Shown here in pieces: positions 8,898-18,618 of a stretch of 64,000 nucleotides of DNA. The position numbers and the translations under genes were made by a program. The notes beneath the pieces are model-generated. The model saw only the letters and a list, made by a program, of their open reading frames with translations, had not been told where the DNA came from and did no database searches. Source of the stretch: Nocardioides mangrovicus (GTDB lineage: Bacteria > Actinomycetota > Actinomycetes > Propionibacteriales > Nocardioidaceae); assembly GCF_003674065.1 (NCBI RefSeq), contig NZ_RDBE01000006.1, positions 1-64,000 of the forward strand, given 5' to 3'. Positions within the stretch are counted from its first letter, which is position 1; each line of letters opens with the position of its first letter.

Positions 8898-8915
8898 TGG
8901 TCTGAGTTCAAACCT
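8898..8915. promoter_or_regulatory. Operator copy 1 (FadR/GntR-type palindrome)
   Basis: TGGTCTGAGTTCAAACCT, the same 17 leading bases as the second copy at 9043-9060. The half sites TGGT-TGA and TCA-ACC(A) form an inverted repeat of the kind bound by FadR-subfamily GntR regulators. It touches the -35 of the regulator gene. Confidence 0.7.
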
Positions 8916-9042
8916 TTTTGTCCTGCCGCTGGGCCGTGACCTCGCCCGACCCAGGCGATCGAATCCTCAGCAGCCGATGCGCTCACCTGTCCAGACCAGC
9001 AACGCTGTGTAGAACCTCCCTGCCCAGCACCACCCCGGACAA

Positions 9043-9060
9043 TGGTCTGAGTTCAAACCA
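9043..9060. promoter_or_regulatory. Operator copy 2 (FadR/GntR-type palindrome)
   Basis: TGGTCTGAGTTCAAACCA, a complete TGGT-N-TGA-NN-TCA-N-ACCA palindrome, 145 bases from copy 1 and about 90 bases before the permease start. Two identical sites in one divergent region point to control of both transcription units by the neighbouring GntR protein. Confidence 0.75.
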
Positions 9061-9148
9061 TTTCGGGCTGGACCGTAGACGTCCACGGCGGGCCGGGTCT
9101 ACGTTCTGCGCCAACGTCCCCCCGTACGTGACCAGCACAGGAGTGCCC

Positions 9149-10717
9149 ATGTCCGACGCGACCCGTGACGCAGCCGCGGAGAACCCGAAGAGCCTCTCGG
9201 CCGACGACGAGCTGCTGGCCAAGCTGGGCTACAAGCAGGAGCTGAGCCGCTCCTGGTCGAGCTTCTCCAACTTCGCCATCTCGTTCTCCATCATCTCGAT
9301 CCTGGCCGGCTGCTTCACGACCTTCGGGCAGGCCTGGAACAACGGCGGCCCGGTGGCGATCAGCTGGGGTTGGCCGATCATCTCGGCCTTCATCTTGATC
9401 ATCGGCTTCACCATGAGCGAGCTGGTCTCGGCCTACCCGACCTCGGGCGGCATCTACTGGTGGGCGGCGAAGATGGGCGGACCCGCCGCGGGGTTCTTCA
9501 CCGGCTGGCTCAACCTGATCGGGCTGCTCGCGGTCACCGCCTCGGTCGCCTACGGCTGTGCGACGTTCCTGGACCTGACGCTGTCGACCATCAGCAAGGG
9601 CTGGGCCGACGGCTACTCGCTGACGCGGGTGTTCATCGAGTTCGTGGTCATCTTCGTGGTCGCCGCCCTGGCCAACATCTTCTCGGGCCACCTGCTGGCC
9701 ATCGTCAACAACATCTCGGTGTGGTGGCACGTCGCCGGCGCGGCCATCGTGATCTTGATCCTCATCTTCATCCCCAAGACCCACCAGAGCCTCAACTTCG
9801 TCTTCACCGACCGGATCAACAACTCCGGCTACTCCAACGGCCTCTACTGGTTCTTGGTGCTGCCGCTGGGGTTCCTGCTCACCCAGTACACGATCACCGG
9901 CTTCGACGCCTCCGCCCACCTCTCCGAGGAGACCCAGGGTGCGGCCGACGGCGCGGCCAAGGGCATCTGGCGCTCGATCTTCTACTCCGCCGTCGGCGGC
10001 TACGTGCTGCTGCTCGCGTTCGTCTTCGCCATCCAGGACGTGCCCGGCCTGAACAAGGGCTTCGGCGCGGTCGACGTCATCTTCGGGCAGGCGCTGCCCG
10101 AGGGCTGGCACTTCCTGGTGCTCCTGATCTCCACCAGCGGTCAGCTCTTCTGCACCGTCGCCTGCCTGACCAGCGCCTCGCGGATGACCTTCGCCTTCAG
10201 CCGCGACGGTGCGATCCCGGGTTCGTCGTGGCTCTCGACGGTGAACAAGACGACGCGGATCCCCGGCAACGCGGTCATCTTCGTGACCGTCGTCGGCATC
10301 GTCATCACGCTGCCCGCGCTCAAGAGCATCGGCGGCGTGCCGATCGCCTTCTACGCCGTCACCTCGGTCGCGGTCATCGGCCTCTACCTGGCCTTCGCCA
10401 TCCCGATCTTCCTGCGCTGGCGGATGGGCGACTCCTTCGAGCCGGGCTCGTGGACCCTGGGCTCGAAGTACAAGTGGATGAACCTGGTGGCCGTCGCCGA
10501 GATCGTCGTCATCTCGATCTACTTCATCCTGCCCTTCGTCCCCTCGGGCTGGATCTTCTCCGGTGACTTCGCCTGGGCGAGCGTCAACTACGCGCCGGTG
10601 CTGACCATCGGCTCGCTGGTGGTGCTGGCGATCTGGTGGAACGTCTCGGCCAAGAAGTGGTTCACCGGGCCCAAGCACACCATCGACACCGCGGTGATGG
10701 AGGCGTTCGAGGACTGA
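9149..10717 (+). CDS. APC-family amino acid/polyamine permease
   Basis: 522-residue integral membrane transporter with about twelve helices. Family hallmarks include SFSIISILAGC (first helix), SELVSAYPTSGGIYWW (helix 2/3 region), and GFDASAHLSEET in the centre. It resembles the amine/GABA permeases (BAT1/PuuP-like branch) of actinobacteria. ATG at 9149 has CAGGAG six bases upstream, so the longer open frame from 8918 is not used. It is divergent from the gamma-glutamylation operon and shares the operator region, so it is the likely importer for that pathway; the substrate is inferred. Confidence 0.88.
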   Translation: MSDATRDAAAENPKSLSADDELLAKLGYKQELSRSWSSFSNFAISFSIISILAGCFTTFGQAWNNGGPVAISWGWPIISAFILIIGFTMSELVSAYPTSGGIYWWAAKMGGPAAGFFTGWLNLIGLLAVTASVAYGCATFLDLTLSTISKGWADGYSLTRVFIEFVVIFVVAALANIFSGHLLAIVNNISVWWHVAGAAIVILILIFIPKTHQSLNFVFTDRINNSGYSNGLYWFLVLPLGFLLTQYTITGFDASAHLSEETQGAADGAAKGIWRSIFYSAVGGYVLLLAFVFAIQDVPGLNKGFGAVDVIFGQALPEGWHFLVLLISTSGQLFCTVACLTSASRMTFAFSRDGAIPGSSWLSTVNKTTRIPGNAVIFVTVVGIVITLPALKSIGGVPIAFYAVTSVAVIGLYLAFAIPIFLRWRMGDSFEPGSWTLGSKYKWMNLVAVAEIVVISIYFILPFVPSGWIFSGDFAWASVNYAPVLTIGSLVVLAIWWNVSAKKWFTGPKHTIDTAVMEAFED

Positions 10718-10741
10718 CGGGCCGCAGGCCCGGGACACCGG

Positions 10742-11383
10742 TCAGCCGGAGGCGCCCCGCAGGAGCAGCAGGCGGCCGATCGTGCGCTGGAGCACGAACG
10801 TGAACAGCAGGATGTACAACGCAGAGTAGTCGAGACCGGGCACCACCAGCGCCAGCACCAGCGCCAACGCGAACATCACGGGTGTGGCGATCGAGTTCGC
10901 CAGCGAGCTCAACGTAGGCGGCTGGTGGCGACCCGTCAGCCGACGATCGGCGCGGACGAGAACATTCATGACCGCCATCACCAGGCTGCTGGCGAGCATG
11001 GTGCCGATGTAGATCACCAGCTGCAGCGAGTCGGTCCTCATGGCGCCGCTCATCGCCGTCGGGACGGGCAGGAAGACGATGGTTAGCATCCAGGCGACGT
11101 TGAGCAGTCGCAGCCGTGGGCTGCAGTACTCGACGCGGTCGAACATCCGCTCGTGGTTGACCCAGAACTGCGCGATGACCAGGAACGAGATGACGAACGT
11201 CAGCAGCTGGTCGCGGTGCTCGTGCAGGAACGCCGACGTCGACAGGTCGCGACCGGCCTCGGCCACGCTCTCGATCAGCGGCAGGATCAGCAGCGTCATC
11301 GCGATGGCGACGACGGCGTCGGTGAAGAACTTGGTCCGCTCCGCGTCGCGCACATCGACGTCGCGGTCGTCCTCGTCAGCCAT
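10742..11383 (-). CDS. TMEM175-family (DUF1211) potassium channel-like membrane protein
   Basis: 213 residues with about six helices. The first helix carries FFTDAVVAIAMTLLILPL, the bacterial form of the TMEM175 signature (R/K-F-S-D-A-V-x-A-I-x-x-T). Proteins of this family conduct K+ in some bacteria; the role here is unknown. The charged N-terminus DEDDRDVDVRD is cytosolic. ATG at 11383 begins 70 bases past the end of egtD, same strand, so co-transcription is possible but not required. Confidence 0.82.
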   Translation of the reverse strand: MADEDDRDVDVRDAERTKFFTDAVVAIAMTLLILPLIESVAEAGRDLSTSAFLHEHRDQLLTFVISFLVIAQFWVNHERMFDRVEYCSPRLRLLNVAWMLTIVFLPVPTAMSGAMRTDSLQLVIYIGTMLASSLVMAVMNVLVRADRRLTGRHQPPTLSSLANSIATPVMFALALVLALVVPGLDYSALYILLFTFVLQRTIGRLLLLRGASG

Positions 11384-11452
11384 GGCCGAGAGGCTAGCCG
11401 CGACTCTTCGTGAACCCGCCGGCGCTCGCGCGCGTCACACGGCCAGGCCCGC

Positions 11453-12424
11453 TCATCCGGGGACGGACAGACTCACCGCGAAGTCGCCCGGCCCGTCGGT
11501 CCACCACTGCCTCAGCTCCAGCCCGGCATCGTGCAGCTCGGCGGTCACCCTCTCGCGCCGGAACTTCGAGGAGATCTCCGTGCGCATCTGCTCGCCGGCC
11601 GCGAAGCCGACCGTGAGGTCGAGGTCGCGCACGCGCACCGTCTGCTCGCGCAGCGACTCCAGCCGCATCTCGATCCACTCCGACTCAGGGACCCAGACGG
11701 CGCGGTGGGCGAAGGCGTCGACGTCGAAACCGCCGCCCAGCGAGCCGTTGATGACCCGCAGCACGTTGCGGTTGAACTCGGCGGTGACGCCGGCGGTGTC
11801 GTCGTAGGCCGCCACCAGCCGGTCGGTGTCCTTGACCAGGTCGGTACCCAGCAGCAGCGCGTCGCCCTCGCCCATCGTCGAGCGGACGTCGGCCAGGAAG
11901 CGGGCGCGCTGGTCGGGGGTCAGGTTGCCGATGGTGGAGCCCAGGAAGGCCACCAGCCGGCGTGGGTGGCGCGGCAGCAGGCCCAGGTGCTGCTCGAAGT
12001 CGCCGACCTCGGCCGCGATGGCGATGTCGGGGAACTCCTCGCCCACCGCGCGCGAGGCGTCCTCGAGCACCACCGGGTCGACGTCGAAGGGCACGAACCG
12101 GCGCAGCGTCCCGGCCTCGGCCAGCGCGGTGAGCAGCAGCCGGGTCTTCTCCGAGGTGCCGCTGCCGATCTCGACCAGCGTCTCGGCACCGGTCAGGTCG
12201 GCGATCTCGGCGGCCCGCTCGGCGAGGATGGCCCGCTCCGCGCGGGTCGGGTAGTACTCCTCGAGCCGGGTGATCTGGTCGAACAGCTCGCTGCCGCGGC
12301 CGTCGTAGAAGTACTTGGGAGCCAGCCACTTGGGCGTAGCGGTCAGCCCCTCGCGCACGTCGTCGGCCAGCTGTCGCGCCAGCGCATCGGGGTTGAGGTG
12401 GACGTCGAGCTCGATGTGCGGCAC
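11453..12424 (-). CDS. egtD: L-histidine N-alpha-methyltransferase, ergothioneine synthesis
   Basis: 323-residue SAM-dependent enzyme that trimethylates histidine to hercynine. [17 protein letters not shown] (residues 35-51) and the SAM-binding IGSGTSEKT (residues 86-94) are typical. GTG at 12424 lies four bases after the egtC stop with GGAG in the egtC tail as ribosome site. Fourth gene of an egtA-B-C-D run. Confidence 0.93.
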   Translation of the reverse strand: MPHIELDVHLNPDALARQLADDVREGLTATPKWLAPKYFYDGRGSELFDQITRLEEYYPTRAERAILAERAAEIADLTGAETLVEIGSGTSEKTRLLLTALAEAGTLRRFVPFDVDPVVLEDASRAVGEEFPDIAIAAEVGDFEQHLGLLPRHPRRLVAFLGSTIGNLTPDQRARFLADVRSTMGEGDALLLGTDLVKDTDRLVAAYDDTAGVTAEFNRNVLRVINGSLGGGFDVDAFAHRAVWVPESEWIEMRLESLREQTVRVRDLDLTVGFAAGEQMRTEISSKFRRERVTAELHDAGLELRQWWTDGPGDFAVSLSVPG

Positions 12425-12428
12425 TGCA

Positions 12429-13121
12429 CTACTCCAGGGAGGTCACGGTGACGCCGCGGTCGCGGGTCACCTCGATGAGGTGTCGGTCGGGGACGTCGAC
12501 CCAGCGCGGGTCGTCGTCCCAGGGCTCGCTGGCCACGGCGACGCCGTCGGGCTCGACCAGGTAGCTCAGCGGGTCGCCCCAGGTGATCGCGACGATGCGC
12601 TCGCCGTCGGTCAGCAGCAGGTTGAGGTAGGCGCCAGGGTCGGCAGCCGCCACCTTGCCCACCACCTCGCCGATCCGGTCGACTCCCTCGGCGAACACGT
12701 GGGCCGCCAGCACCGCGGAGTCGCACACCGACTCTGCCTCGTGCGTGGCCGGCAGCACGCCGACGTCGACCTTGCCGTTGTGGGAGAGCAGCCAGCGACC
12801 GCCGTCGCTGAACGGAGCGGCAGCCGACTCCTCCAGCGGCATGCCGACGGTGGCCGAACGGACGGCGGCCAGCACCGCGCCGCTGCGCAGCACCGGGGCC
12901 ACCGAGGCGAACGACGGCTCGGCCCACAGCGGACGCGCCGAGCGCCAGCGCCGCACCTGACCCTGCTCGTCGTGGAAGCCGACGCCCCAGCCGTCGGCGT
13001 TCATCAGCCCCCGCTCCTGCCGGCGCGGGGCGTAGGACTGCCGCTCCAGGCCGTGCTCGGGCTCGAGCACGAGCGAGGACAGCGAGCGCGGCTCGCCCAG
13101 CCAGGCCAGGTGCCTACACAT
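12429..13121 (-). CDS. egtC: Gamma-glutamyl-hercynylcysteine S-oxide hydrolase
   Basis: 230-residue class II (Ntn-type) amidohydrolase that removes glutamate during ergothioneine synthesis. The nucleophile Cys2 follows the initiator Met (MCRHLAWLG), and NADGWGVGF and LLSHNGKV are the conserved class II glutaminase motifs. Its ATG at 13121 overlaps the egtB stop (13114) by eight bases, so translation is coupled. Confidence 0.92.
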   Translation of the reverse strand: MCRHLAWLGEPRSLSSLVLEPEHGLERQSYAPRRQERGLMNADGWGVGFHDEQGQVRRWRSARPLWAEPSFASVAPVLRSGAVLAAVRSATVGMPLEESAAAPFSDGGRWLLSHNGKVDVGVLPATHEAESVCDSAVLAAHVFAEGVDRIGEVVGKVAAADPGAYLNLLLTDGERIVAITWGDPLSYLVEPDGVAVASEPWDDDPRWVDVPDRHLIEVTRDRGVTVTSLE

Positions 13122-14388
13122 CCCAGGCCAGCCTGAGGCCGCAGAAGATCTGGCGCCGGATCGGCAGGTCCCAGTTGCGGAACGAGGGCCGGACGGCGTT
13201 GCTGCCCACCGACCACGCGCCACCACGCAGCACTCGGTAGTCGCCGCCGAAGAAGGGCGCGCTGTAGGTCGCGTAGAGCATCGGCTCGAAGCCCGGCCAC
13301 GCCTCGAAGCCCGAGGAGGTCCACTCCCAGACGTCGCCCATCATCTGCTCAGCGCCGTAGGCCGAGGCGCCGGCCGGGTAGGCGCCCACGGCGGCGGGCC
13401 GCAGCCCCTCACCGCCCAGGTTGGCCAGCGCCGGCGTCCACTCCGAGTCGCCCCAGGGCCAGCGGCGACGGCGCCCCAGCGCCGGGTCCCAGACGCAGGC
13501 CTTCTCCCACTCCTGCTCGGTGGGCAGCCGGGCGCCGGCCCAGGCGGCGTAGGCCTGCGCCTCGTGGAAACAGACGTGCTGCACCGGCTCGTCGTCGGGG
13601 ATCTCCTCCACCAGGTTGAACCGGCGCCGCGAGCCGTCCGCCGACCAGAACAACGGTCGCCGCAGGTCGGCCTGCTGCCGGTACTCCCACCCCGTCGCCG
13701 ACCACCAGCGCGGCTCGTCGTAGCCGCCGGCCTCGACGAAGCGGCGCCACTCGCCGTTGGTGACGGGGAACCGGCCGATCCGGAACGCCGGCAGGTCGAC
13801 CACGTGCGCGGGCCGCTCGTTGTCCAGCGACCACGGCTCGGCGTCGCCGTCGACCCCGAGCACGAACTCCCCGGCCGGCACCAGCACCGAGTCGTGGGCG
13901 ACGTCGCGACCGGCGGGCAGCGCGGCACCGCCGCCGAGCACCGGCTCGCCGCGCCGCAGCTGATGGGTGGCCAGCATCGTCTCGACGTGCTGCTGCTCGT
14001 GCTGCTCGACCATCACGTAGGGGAACGGGTCGCCGTCGCCGAGCCGCTCCAGACCCTCCAGCACGCGGCCGCGCACGTCGGCGATGTAGCGGCGCGACTC
14101 CGTGGGCGAGAGCAACGGCAGCGTGACCCGCTCCGCACGCGGGTGCTCGAAGGCGTCGTAGAGCTGCTCGACCTTGCACGAGAGCAGGCCCTGGGCGGCG
14201 GCGTTGCCCCCGCGCAGCAGCCAGAGGTCCTCCTGCTGCCCGATATGGGCGAGGTCCCAGACCAGGGGGCTCATCAGCACGTTGTGCTGCTTGGTCAGCT
14301 CGGCCTCCTCCAGCGTGGTGAGGCCGTGCGTACGCACCCTGGCCGCCTCGAGGCCGTCGGCGATGGCCTGTGTCGTCAGCTCAGGCAA
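13114..14388 (-). CDS. egtB: Hercynine oxygenase (sulfoxide synthase)
   Basis: 424-residue non-haem iron enzyme that joins gamma-glutamylcysteine to hercynine with O2. The DinB-like N-terminal domain shows the iron ligands His48 (LAHIGQ) and His130/His134 in HEQQHVE; the C-terminal formylglycine-generating-enzyme-like domain has [11 protein letters not shown] and ends with [10 protein letters not shown]...FCGLRLA. TTG at 14388 is the start: it has AGGAGGAG upstream and overlaps the egtA stop by eight bases. The open frame further upstream is inside egtA. Confidence 0.93.
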   Translation of the reverse strand: MPELTTQAIADGLEAARVRTHGLTTLEEAELTKQHNVLMSPLVWDLAHIGQQEDLWLLRGGNAAAQGLLSCKVEQLYDAFEHPRAERVTLPLLSPTESRRYIADVRGRVLEGLERLGDGDPFPYVMVEQHEQQHVETMLATHQLRRGEPVLGGGAALPAGRDVAHDSVLVPAGEFVLGVDGDAEPWSLDNERPAHVVDLPAFRIGRFPVTNGEWRRFVEAGGYDEPRWWSATGWEYRQQADLRRPLFWSADGSRRRFNLVEEIPDDEPVQHVCFHEAQAYAAWAGARLPTEQEWEKACVWDPALGRRRRWPWGDSEWTPALANLGGEGLRPAAVGAYPAGASAYGAEQMMGDVWEWTSSGFEAWPGFEPMLYATYSAPFFGGDYRVLRGGAWSVGSNAVRPSFRNWDLPIRRQIFCGLRLAWDV

Positions 14389-15646
14389 CGGACTCCTCCT
14401 CCAGCACGCGCAACGGTCCGTACGTCTCGGCGGTGGCCCGCAGCTCCTGGCTCGGGCTGCTCCCCGAGGCCAGCAGCTCGGCGAACGCCTCGACCTCCGT
14501 CCGCAGGCCCGCCGGGGCACGCAGCACCGCCACGTCGAGGCAGCCCAGCACGGCCCGGCGGACGCCGAGGTCGGCCAGACCGACGCGGGCCGCGGCGTCC
14601 CAGGCGTCGGCGACCGGCTCGCACCAGGCCGCCGCCTCGTCGGCGGCCACCGGGTCGTCGACCAGGGTGGCGGTGACGGCGGCCAGAGCCGGCCACCAGC
14701 GATCGGGCATCGCGTCGCCGGCGCGCAGCTCGAGGTAGCCGCGCGGACGGACCGGCGGGAACAGGGTGGTCAGGTGGTAGTCGAGGTCCACCAGGGTGGG
14801 CGCCCGGTGGAGCCCACCCTCGCCGCGCAGCCACTCGCGGAACGTCACGCGCCTGGTCAACGGGGTCGCGGTGTCGCCATCGCGCACCAGCATCACCGGG
14901 GCGTCGAGGGCGTAGGTGGCCCAGGCCTCGGCCGGCTCGCCGTCGGGGACGGCGTCGGATCGGCCGTGGTCGATGCCCTGCCAGGTGCCCTGCCGCATCG
15001 AGTGCCAGCCCGAGCTGCGACCGCCCAGATAGGGCGAGGTGCTCGACATCGCGACCAGCACCGGCACAAGCGCCTTCACCAGGTCGACCCGCTGCCGCCA
15101 GCCCGACGCCGGTCCGGCGTCGAGGTTGACCTGCAGCGCGGCCGTGGCGGTCATCATCTCCATGCCGCAGCCCGCGCAGCCGGCGGCGTCGAAGTGGGTC
15201 TCCATCGCCGCGTAGCGCGCGCCAGGGTTGATGCGCCGGATCTCGCGCGCCGGATCGGTGCCCAGCGGTGCGGCGCCGAAACCGGCCTCGCGCAGCGCCC
15301 TGCGGAGCACCGCCTCGTCGGCACGCAGGGCCGCGACCGCGGCGACGACGTCGTCGGCGGGCGGGGTGCTGATCTCGATCTGCCCGCCCGGCTCGAGGGT
15401 GACGGGGCTTCCCGAGGGCAGCGGCGGCACGCTGGCGGCCAGCGTCTCGACCTGCTCCCAGGTGGGACGCTGCAGCGGCTGCGCCAGGTCGACGAGGTGG
15501 AGCTCGAGCTCCAGGCCGACGCGCCCGACGGGGCCGTCGGACAGGGCGCGGGCAGCCACGTGCTCGAAGGCGACGGTCTCGCGGTCGACGCCGAGCGTGC
15601 CGGCGATGAGCGGGTCGTCGGGAACGACGAGGTGCGATGCGGTCAT
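14381..15646 (-). CDS. egtA: Glutamate-cysteine ligase for ergothioneine synthesis
   Basis: 421-residue GCS2-like ligase making gamma-glutamylcysteine. The glutamate/ATP region [19 protein letters not shown] is split over residues 139-157 and [19 protein letters not shown] follows. ATG at 15646 opens the egtA-B-C-D run. A separate, more distant GCS2-family ligase is encoded at 37340-38809. The gap of 166 bases to egtE probably holds a promoter for this run. Confidence 0.9.
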   Translation of the reverse strand: MTASHLVVPDDPLIAGTLGVDRETVAFEHVAARALSDGPVGRVGLELELHLVDLAQPLQRPTWEQVETLAASVPPLPSGSPVTLEPGGQIEISTPPADDVVAAVAALRADEAVLRRALREAGFGAAPLGTDPAREIRRINPGARYAAMETHFDAAGCAGCGMEMMTATAALQVNLDAGPASGWRQRVDLVKALVPVLVAMSSTSPYLGGRSSGWHSMRQGTWQGIDHGRSDAVPDGEPAEAWATYALDAPVMLVRDGDTATPLTRRVTFREWLRGEGGLHRAPTLVDLDYHLTTLFPPVRPRGYLELRAGDAMPDRWWPALAAVTATLVDDPVAADEAAAWCEPVADAWDAAARVGLADLGVRRAVLGCLDVAVLRAPAGLRTEVEAFAELLASGSSPSQELRATAETYGPLRVLEEESVA

Positions 15647-15812
15647 CGGTGAGATGCCCCCTCCAGGTCCGGACCGGTCGAGTCTCGACCGCGGGTCGGT
15701 GCGGGGGCGGTCCTGGTCGACCGTCCTCGATCGTGCAGCGGGAAGTACGGGGTGTGACGGGGTGGTGCTGGTTCCTGTGGACCACCTAACCCGACCCCAC
15801 CGACAATCCCAA

Positions 15813-16847
15813 CTACCCGAGCGAAGGTTTCCGCAACCGTAAGGACCCCGTCAGCCGCTCGACGTCCGCCTCCGCGAGCTCGGCGGGGGCGAGGCGCAGC
15901 AGCGGCTCGGCCATGTCGTCCGGTGCCCGCCAGGTCAGGCAGGCGGTGGTGAGCACGCGGTGCTCCTGGTGCAACCGACGCTGCACGGCCTCGACGTCCT
16001 GGTCCGCGGTGGGGCGCAGCCCGACCAGGGCGCCGGTGGCGCCCGGCGGGTCGGCCACTTCCCAGCCCTCGACGTCGGCCACCGCCTCGCGCAGTCGCCG
16101 TCCGACGGCGGCGAGCCGATCGACGTGGTCGGTGGGCAGCTCGGCGAGCGCCTGGGCCGCACCGACTCGTGAGGCCACCGAGCACTCCTCGTCGTCCAGG
16201 CCGCTGAACCGGTCGCGCCACGGCGCCGCGACGGCGAGGAAGCCGACGCCGCGCGGTGCGGCCAGCCATTTGCGCGCCGGCGCGTAGACCGCGTCGGCGC
16301 CGAACCCGGTGGGCAGGTGGGCGAGCGCCTGTGCGGCGTCGACCCACAGCGGCACCCCGGCCTCCCCGCACAGGCGCAGCGCCTCGGCCACCGGCTGGGC
16401 CAGCGCGCGGTGCGAGGCGAGCGAGACCAGGTGGACCAGCGCGGGCGGGTCGATGCGCAGCTCGCGTTGCAGCTCGGCCAGGTCGAGCCGGCCGTGCGCG
16501 TCGACTGCCGCGGTACGCACGCGCAGGCCGTGCGCGAGGAAGCGGTCGCGGTTCGGTCCCCACTCCCCCGCCGCCACCAGCACGTCGGCGTCCTCGGGCA
16601 GCGGCCAGCGTCGCAGCAGCTGCTCGAGGCCGTCGGTGGCGCTGGTGGTGAAGCAGACCGCATCGGCGTCGTGGCCCAGCAGCCGGCCCACGCCGGCCTT
16701 CAGCCGCCGCAGCCGCGGTGCCGCCTGCTCCTCCGCGACGTAGCCGCCCTCGGCCGCCTCGAGCTCCAGGTGCTGGCGCACCGCGTCGATGGTGGCCGGC
16801 GAGGGACGTCCGCAGGCGGCGGTCTGCAGGTGCAGCAGGTCGCTCAC
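15813..16847 (-). CDS. egtE: PLP-dependent hercynylcysteine sulfoxide lyase
   Basis: 344-residue class V aminotransferase-fold enzyme that cleaves the C-S bond to yield ergothioneine. PLP Lys193 is in YAPARKWLAAPRG with Asp170 and Gln173 (VDAAQA) in the usual places. GTG at 16847 overlaps the P450 TGA stop as GTGA, so it is translated from the P450 message. The gene lies upstream of egtA on the same strand, not after egtD as in mycobacteria. Confidence 0.88.
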   Translation of the reverse strand: MSDLLHLQTAACGRPSPATIDAVRQHLELEAAEGGYVAEEQAAPRLRRLKAGVGRLLGHDADAVCFTTSATDGLEQLLRRWPLPEDADVLVAAGEWGPNRDRFLAHGLRVRTAAVDAHGRLDLAELQRELRIDPPALVHLVSLASHRALAQPVAEALRLCGEAGVPLWVDAAQALAHLPTGFGADAVYAPARKWLAAPRGVGFLAVAAPWRDRFSGLDDEECSVASRVGAAQALAELPTDHVDRLAAVGRRLREAVADVEGWEVADPPGATGALVGLRPTADQDVEAVQRRLHQEHRVLTTACLTWRAPDDMAEPLLRLAPAELAEADVERLTGSLRLRKPSLG

Positions 16848-18076
16848 GCGGCCACCGGCAGGTGCAGCGGGCCGCGGATGAGCGTGGCCGGGCGCAGTCG
16901 TACGGGTCCGGCGCGGCGCAGCCGCGGCAGCCGCTCGGCCAGCACCCGCAGCGCGATCTCGGCCTCCAGCTCGGCCAGCGGCCGGCCCAGGCAGTGGTGG
17001 GCGCCGCTGCCGAAGGCCAGGTGCTCGCCGGCGTCGGGGCGGGTCAGGTCGAAGCGGTCGGGCTCGGTGAAGACGGCCGGGTCGCGGTTGGCGCCGCCCA
17101 GCAGCACGTGGACGACCTGGTGGGACGCCACCGGCCGCCCGGCGACCTCGACCTCGTCGAAGCTGACCCGGGCGGTGCGCTGCACCGGCGGGTCGAAGCG
17201 CAGCGTCTCCGCCGCGGCCCGCCCGGCCTGCGATGGGTCCTCGCACAGCAGCGCCCACTGGTCGGGGTGGTCGAGCAGTGCCCCGACGGCGTTGCCGATC
17301 AGGTTCACGGTGGTCTCGAAGCCGGCGATGAGCAGCAGGGTGCACATCGGCACCAGCTCACCGGGGCGCAACGCGTCGCCCTCGGCGGCCGCGAGCCGGC
17401 TGACCAGGTCGTCGGCGGGCCGGCGCCGGCGCTCCTCGACCAGCCGCTCGAAGATCTGCTCGAGGTCGGCGTTGGCGCGCATCAACGCGCGCGCGTGGCC
17501 CAGCGACCGGATGCCGCCCAGCGCCGAGCCGACGACCTCGCCGTACGCCGCGAACGCCGTCGCGTCGGCGTCGGGGATCCCGAGCAGCTCGGTGATGACC
17601 GCGATCGGCAGCGGTGCGGCCAGGTCGTCGACCAGGTCGAAGCGGGACCCGGCGCGGTCGAGCAACTCGGCCACGACGCGCTCGATGCGGGGCCGGTAGC
17701 CGGCCACCTGCCGGGCGCCGAAGGCCGGCGCGGCCAGTCGCCGCAGCCGGCCGTGGTCGGGCGGGTTCTCGTTGAGGAAGGACAGCCCGCCGGTCTCGTC
17801 GGCGCCGGACTCGCCCTCGGGCCGCACGCCGAACCGGCGACTGCGCAGGATCTGGTCGCAGGCGGCATGGTCGACGGTGGCGAGGTTGCCCAGCCGCGTG
17901 CCGACCCAGCCGCCGCGGGCGCGGATGTGCTCGTAGACCGGGTAGGGATCCACCCGGCCCGGTCGCTGCCGCAGCCGGCTGAACGGGTCGCGCTGCACGT
18001 AGGCGCCGACGGCCGTGCGCAACCGGTCGCCGTACAGAGCGGTCGCGAAGCCGACCGCCTGGCGCACCCTGTCCAT
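16844..18076 (-). CDS. Cytochrome P450
   Basis: 410-residue soluble bacterial P450. The I-helix oxygen-activation motif is AGFETT (251-256), the ExxR pair is Glu290/Arg293, and the haem-ligand loop FGSGAHHCLG contains Cys362. Substrate unknown. Its stop overlaps the egtE start by four bases, so it is co-translated with the last ergothioneine enzyme. Electron-transfer partners are not adjacent. This coupling is unusual: ergothioneine synthesis needs no P450, so it may act on ergothioneine or a related thiol, or the overlap may be incidental. Confidence 0.88.
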   Translation of the reverse strand: MDRVRQAVGFATALYGDRLRTAVGAYVQRDPFSRLRQRPGRVDPYPVYEHIRARGGWVGTRLGNLATVDHAACDQILRSRRFGVRPEGESGADETGGLSFLNENPPDHGRLRRLAAPAFGARQVAGYRPRIERVVAELLDRAGSRFDLVDDLAAPLPIAVITELLGIPDADATAFAAYGEVVGSALGGIRSLGHARALMRANADLEQIFERLVEERRRRPADDLVSRLAAAEGDALRPGELVPMCTLLLIAGFETTVNLIGNAVGALLDHPDQWALLCEDPSQAGRAAAETLRFDPPVQRTARVSFDEVEVAGRPVASHQVVHVLLGGANRDPAVFTEPDRFDLTRPDAGEHLAFGSGAHHCLGRPLAELEAEIALRVLAERLPRLRRAGPVRLRPATLIRGPLHLPVAA

Positions 18077-18119
18077 GCGCTCCAGTCTCGTACGACCGGG
18101 GCGCGCGGCGACGCGTGGG

Positions 18120-18389
18120 TCAGGCGGCGCGGACGGCGCGGAGCCGGTTGACCATGCGGCGCAGCCGCGAGTCCGGGCGGGTGCCCTCGAGGCGGCCCAG
18201 CGCCTCGAGCACGGGCTGGACCAGGTCGGGGCGGTTCTCGTGCTCGGCCATCAGCCGTACGGCGGCCACGTCGTAGTCGGCGGCGAGCTGGTCGGCACGG
18301 GCCAGGTCGTCGTCGGCCACCGCGGCGTTCACCGCGGCGACGTAGCCCGCGTGCAGGCGGTCGAGCTCCTTGACAAGGGTGAGCGTCAT
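18120..18389 (-). CDS. Small helical protein of unknown function
   Basis: 89 residues, predicted almost entirely alpha-helical, rich in Ala, Asp, Leu and Arg (ELDRLHAGYVAAVNAAVADDD near the N-terminus). No signal peptide or membrane segment. ATG at 18389 is followed upstream by an AT-rich stretch (GATTTTATCGATCC) that could be a promoter. It lies 43 bases before the P450 on the same strand and could lead that operon. I do not recognise the family with confidence. Confidence 0.65.
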   Translation of the reverse strand: MTLTLVKELDRLHAGYVAAVNAAVADDDLARADQLAADYDVAAVRLMAEHENRPDLVQPVLEALGRLEGTRPDSRLRRMVNRLRAVRAA

Positions 18390-18482
18390 GGCTCGATTTT
18401 ATCGATCCAAGAGCGCAGATGCACGCGATTCGCATGAGATGTCGCGCACGGGCGAGCTCGACAGAGGGGCCGCGGACATGAA

Positions 18483-18516
18483 GGAACCGCTGGCGTCTCG
18501 GGTCACCAGCGGTTCC
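18483..18516. terminator. Terminator-like hairpin
   Basis: Perfect 11-bp stem GGAACCGCTGG (18483-18493) with 18506-18516 around a 12-base loop, between two minus-strand genes. It probably ends transcription of the DUF4145-like gene. The surrounding 18390-18618 holds no other gene. Confidence 0.65.
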
Positions 18517-18618
18517 AAGACCGACTCTAGCGGCTGCATCCAAGCCCGTTGGGCGAAATCGCGGAATCCGCGCCCGAAGATCGACGAACCTTGCGAGCGG
18601 GTCGGCAGCGGCGGCCAC

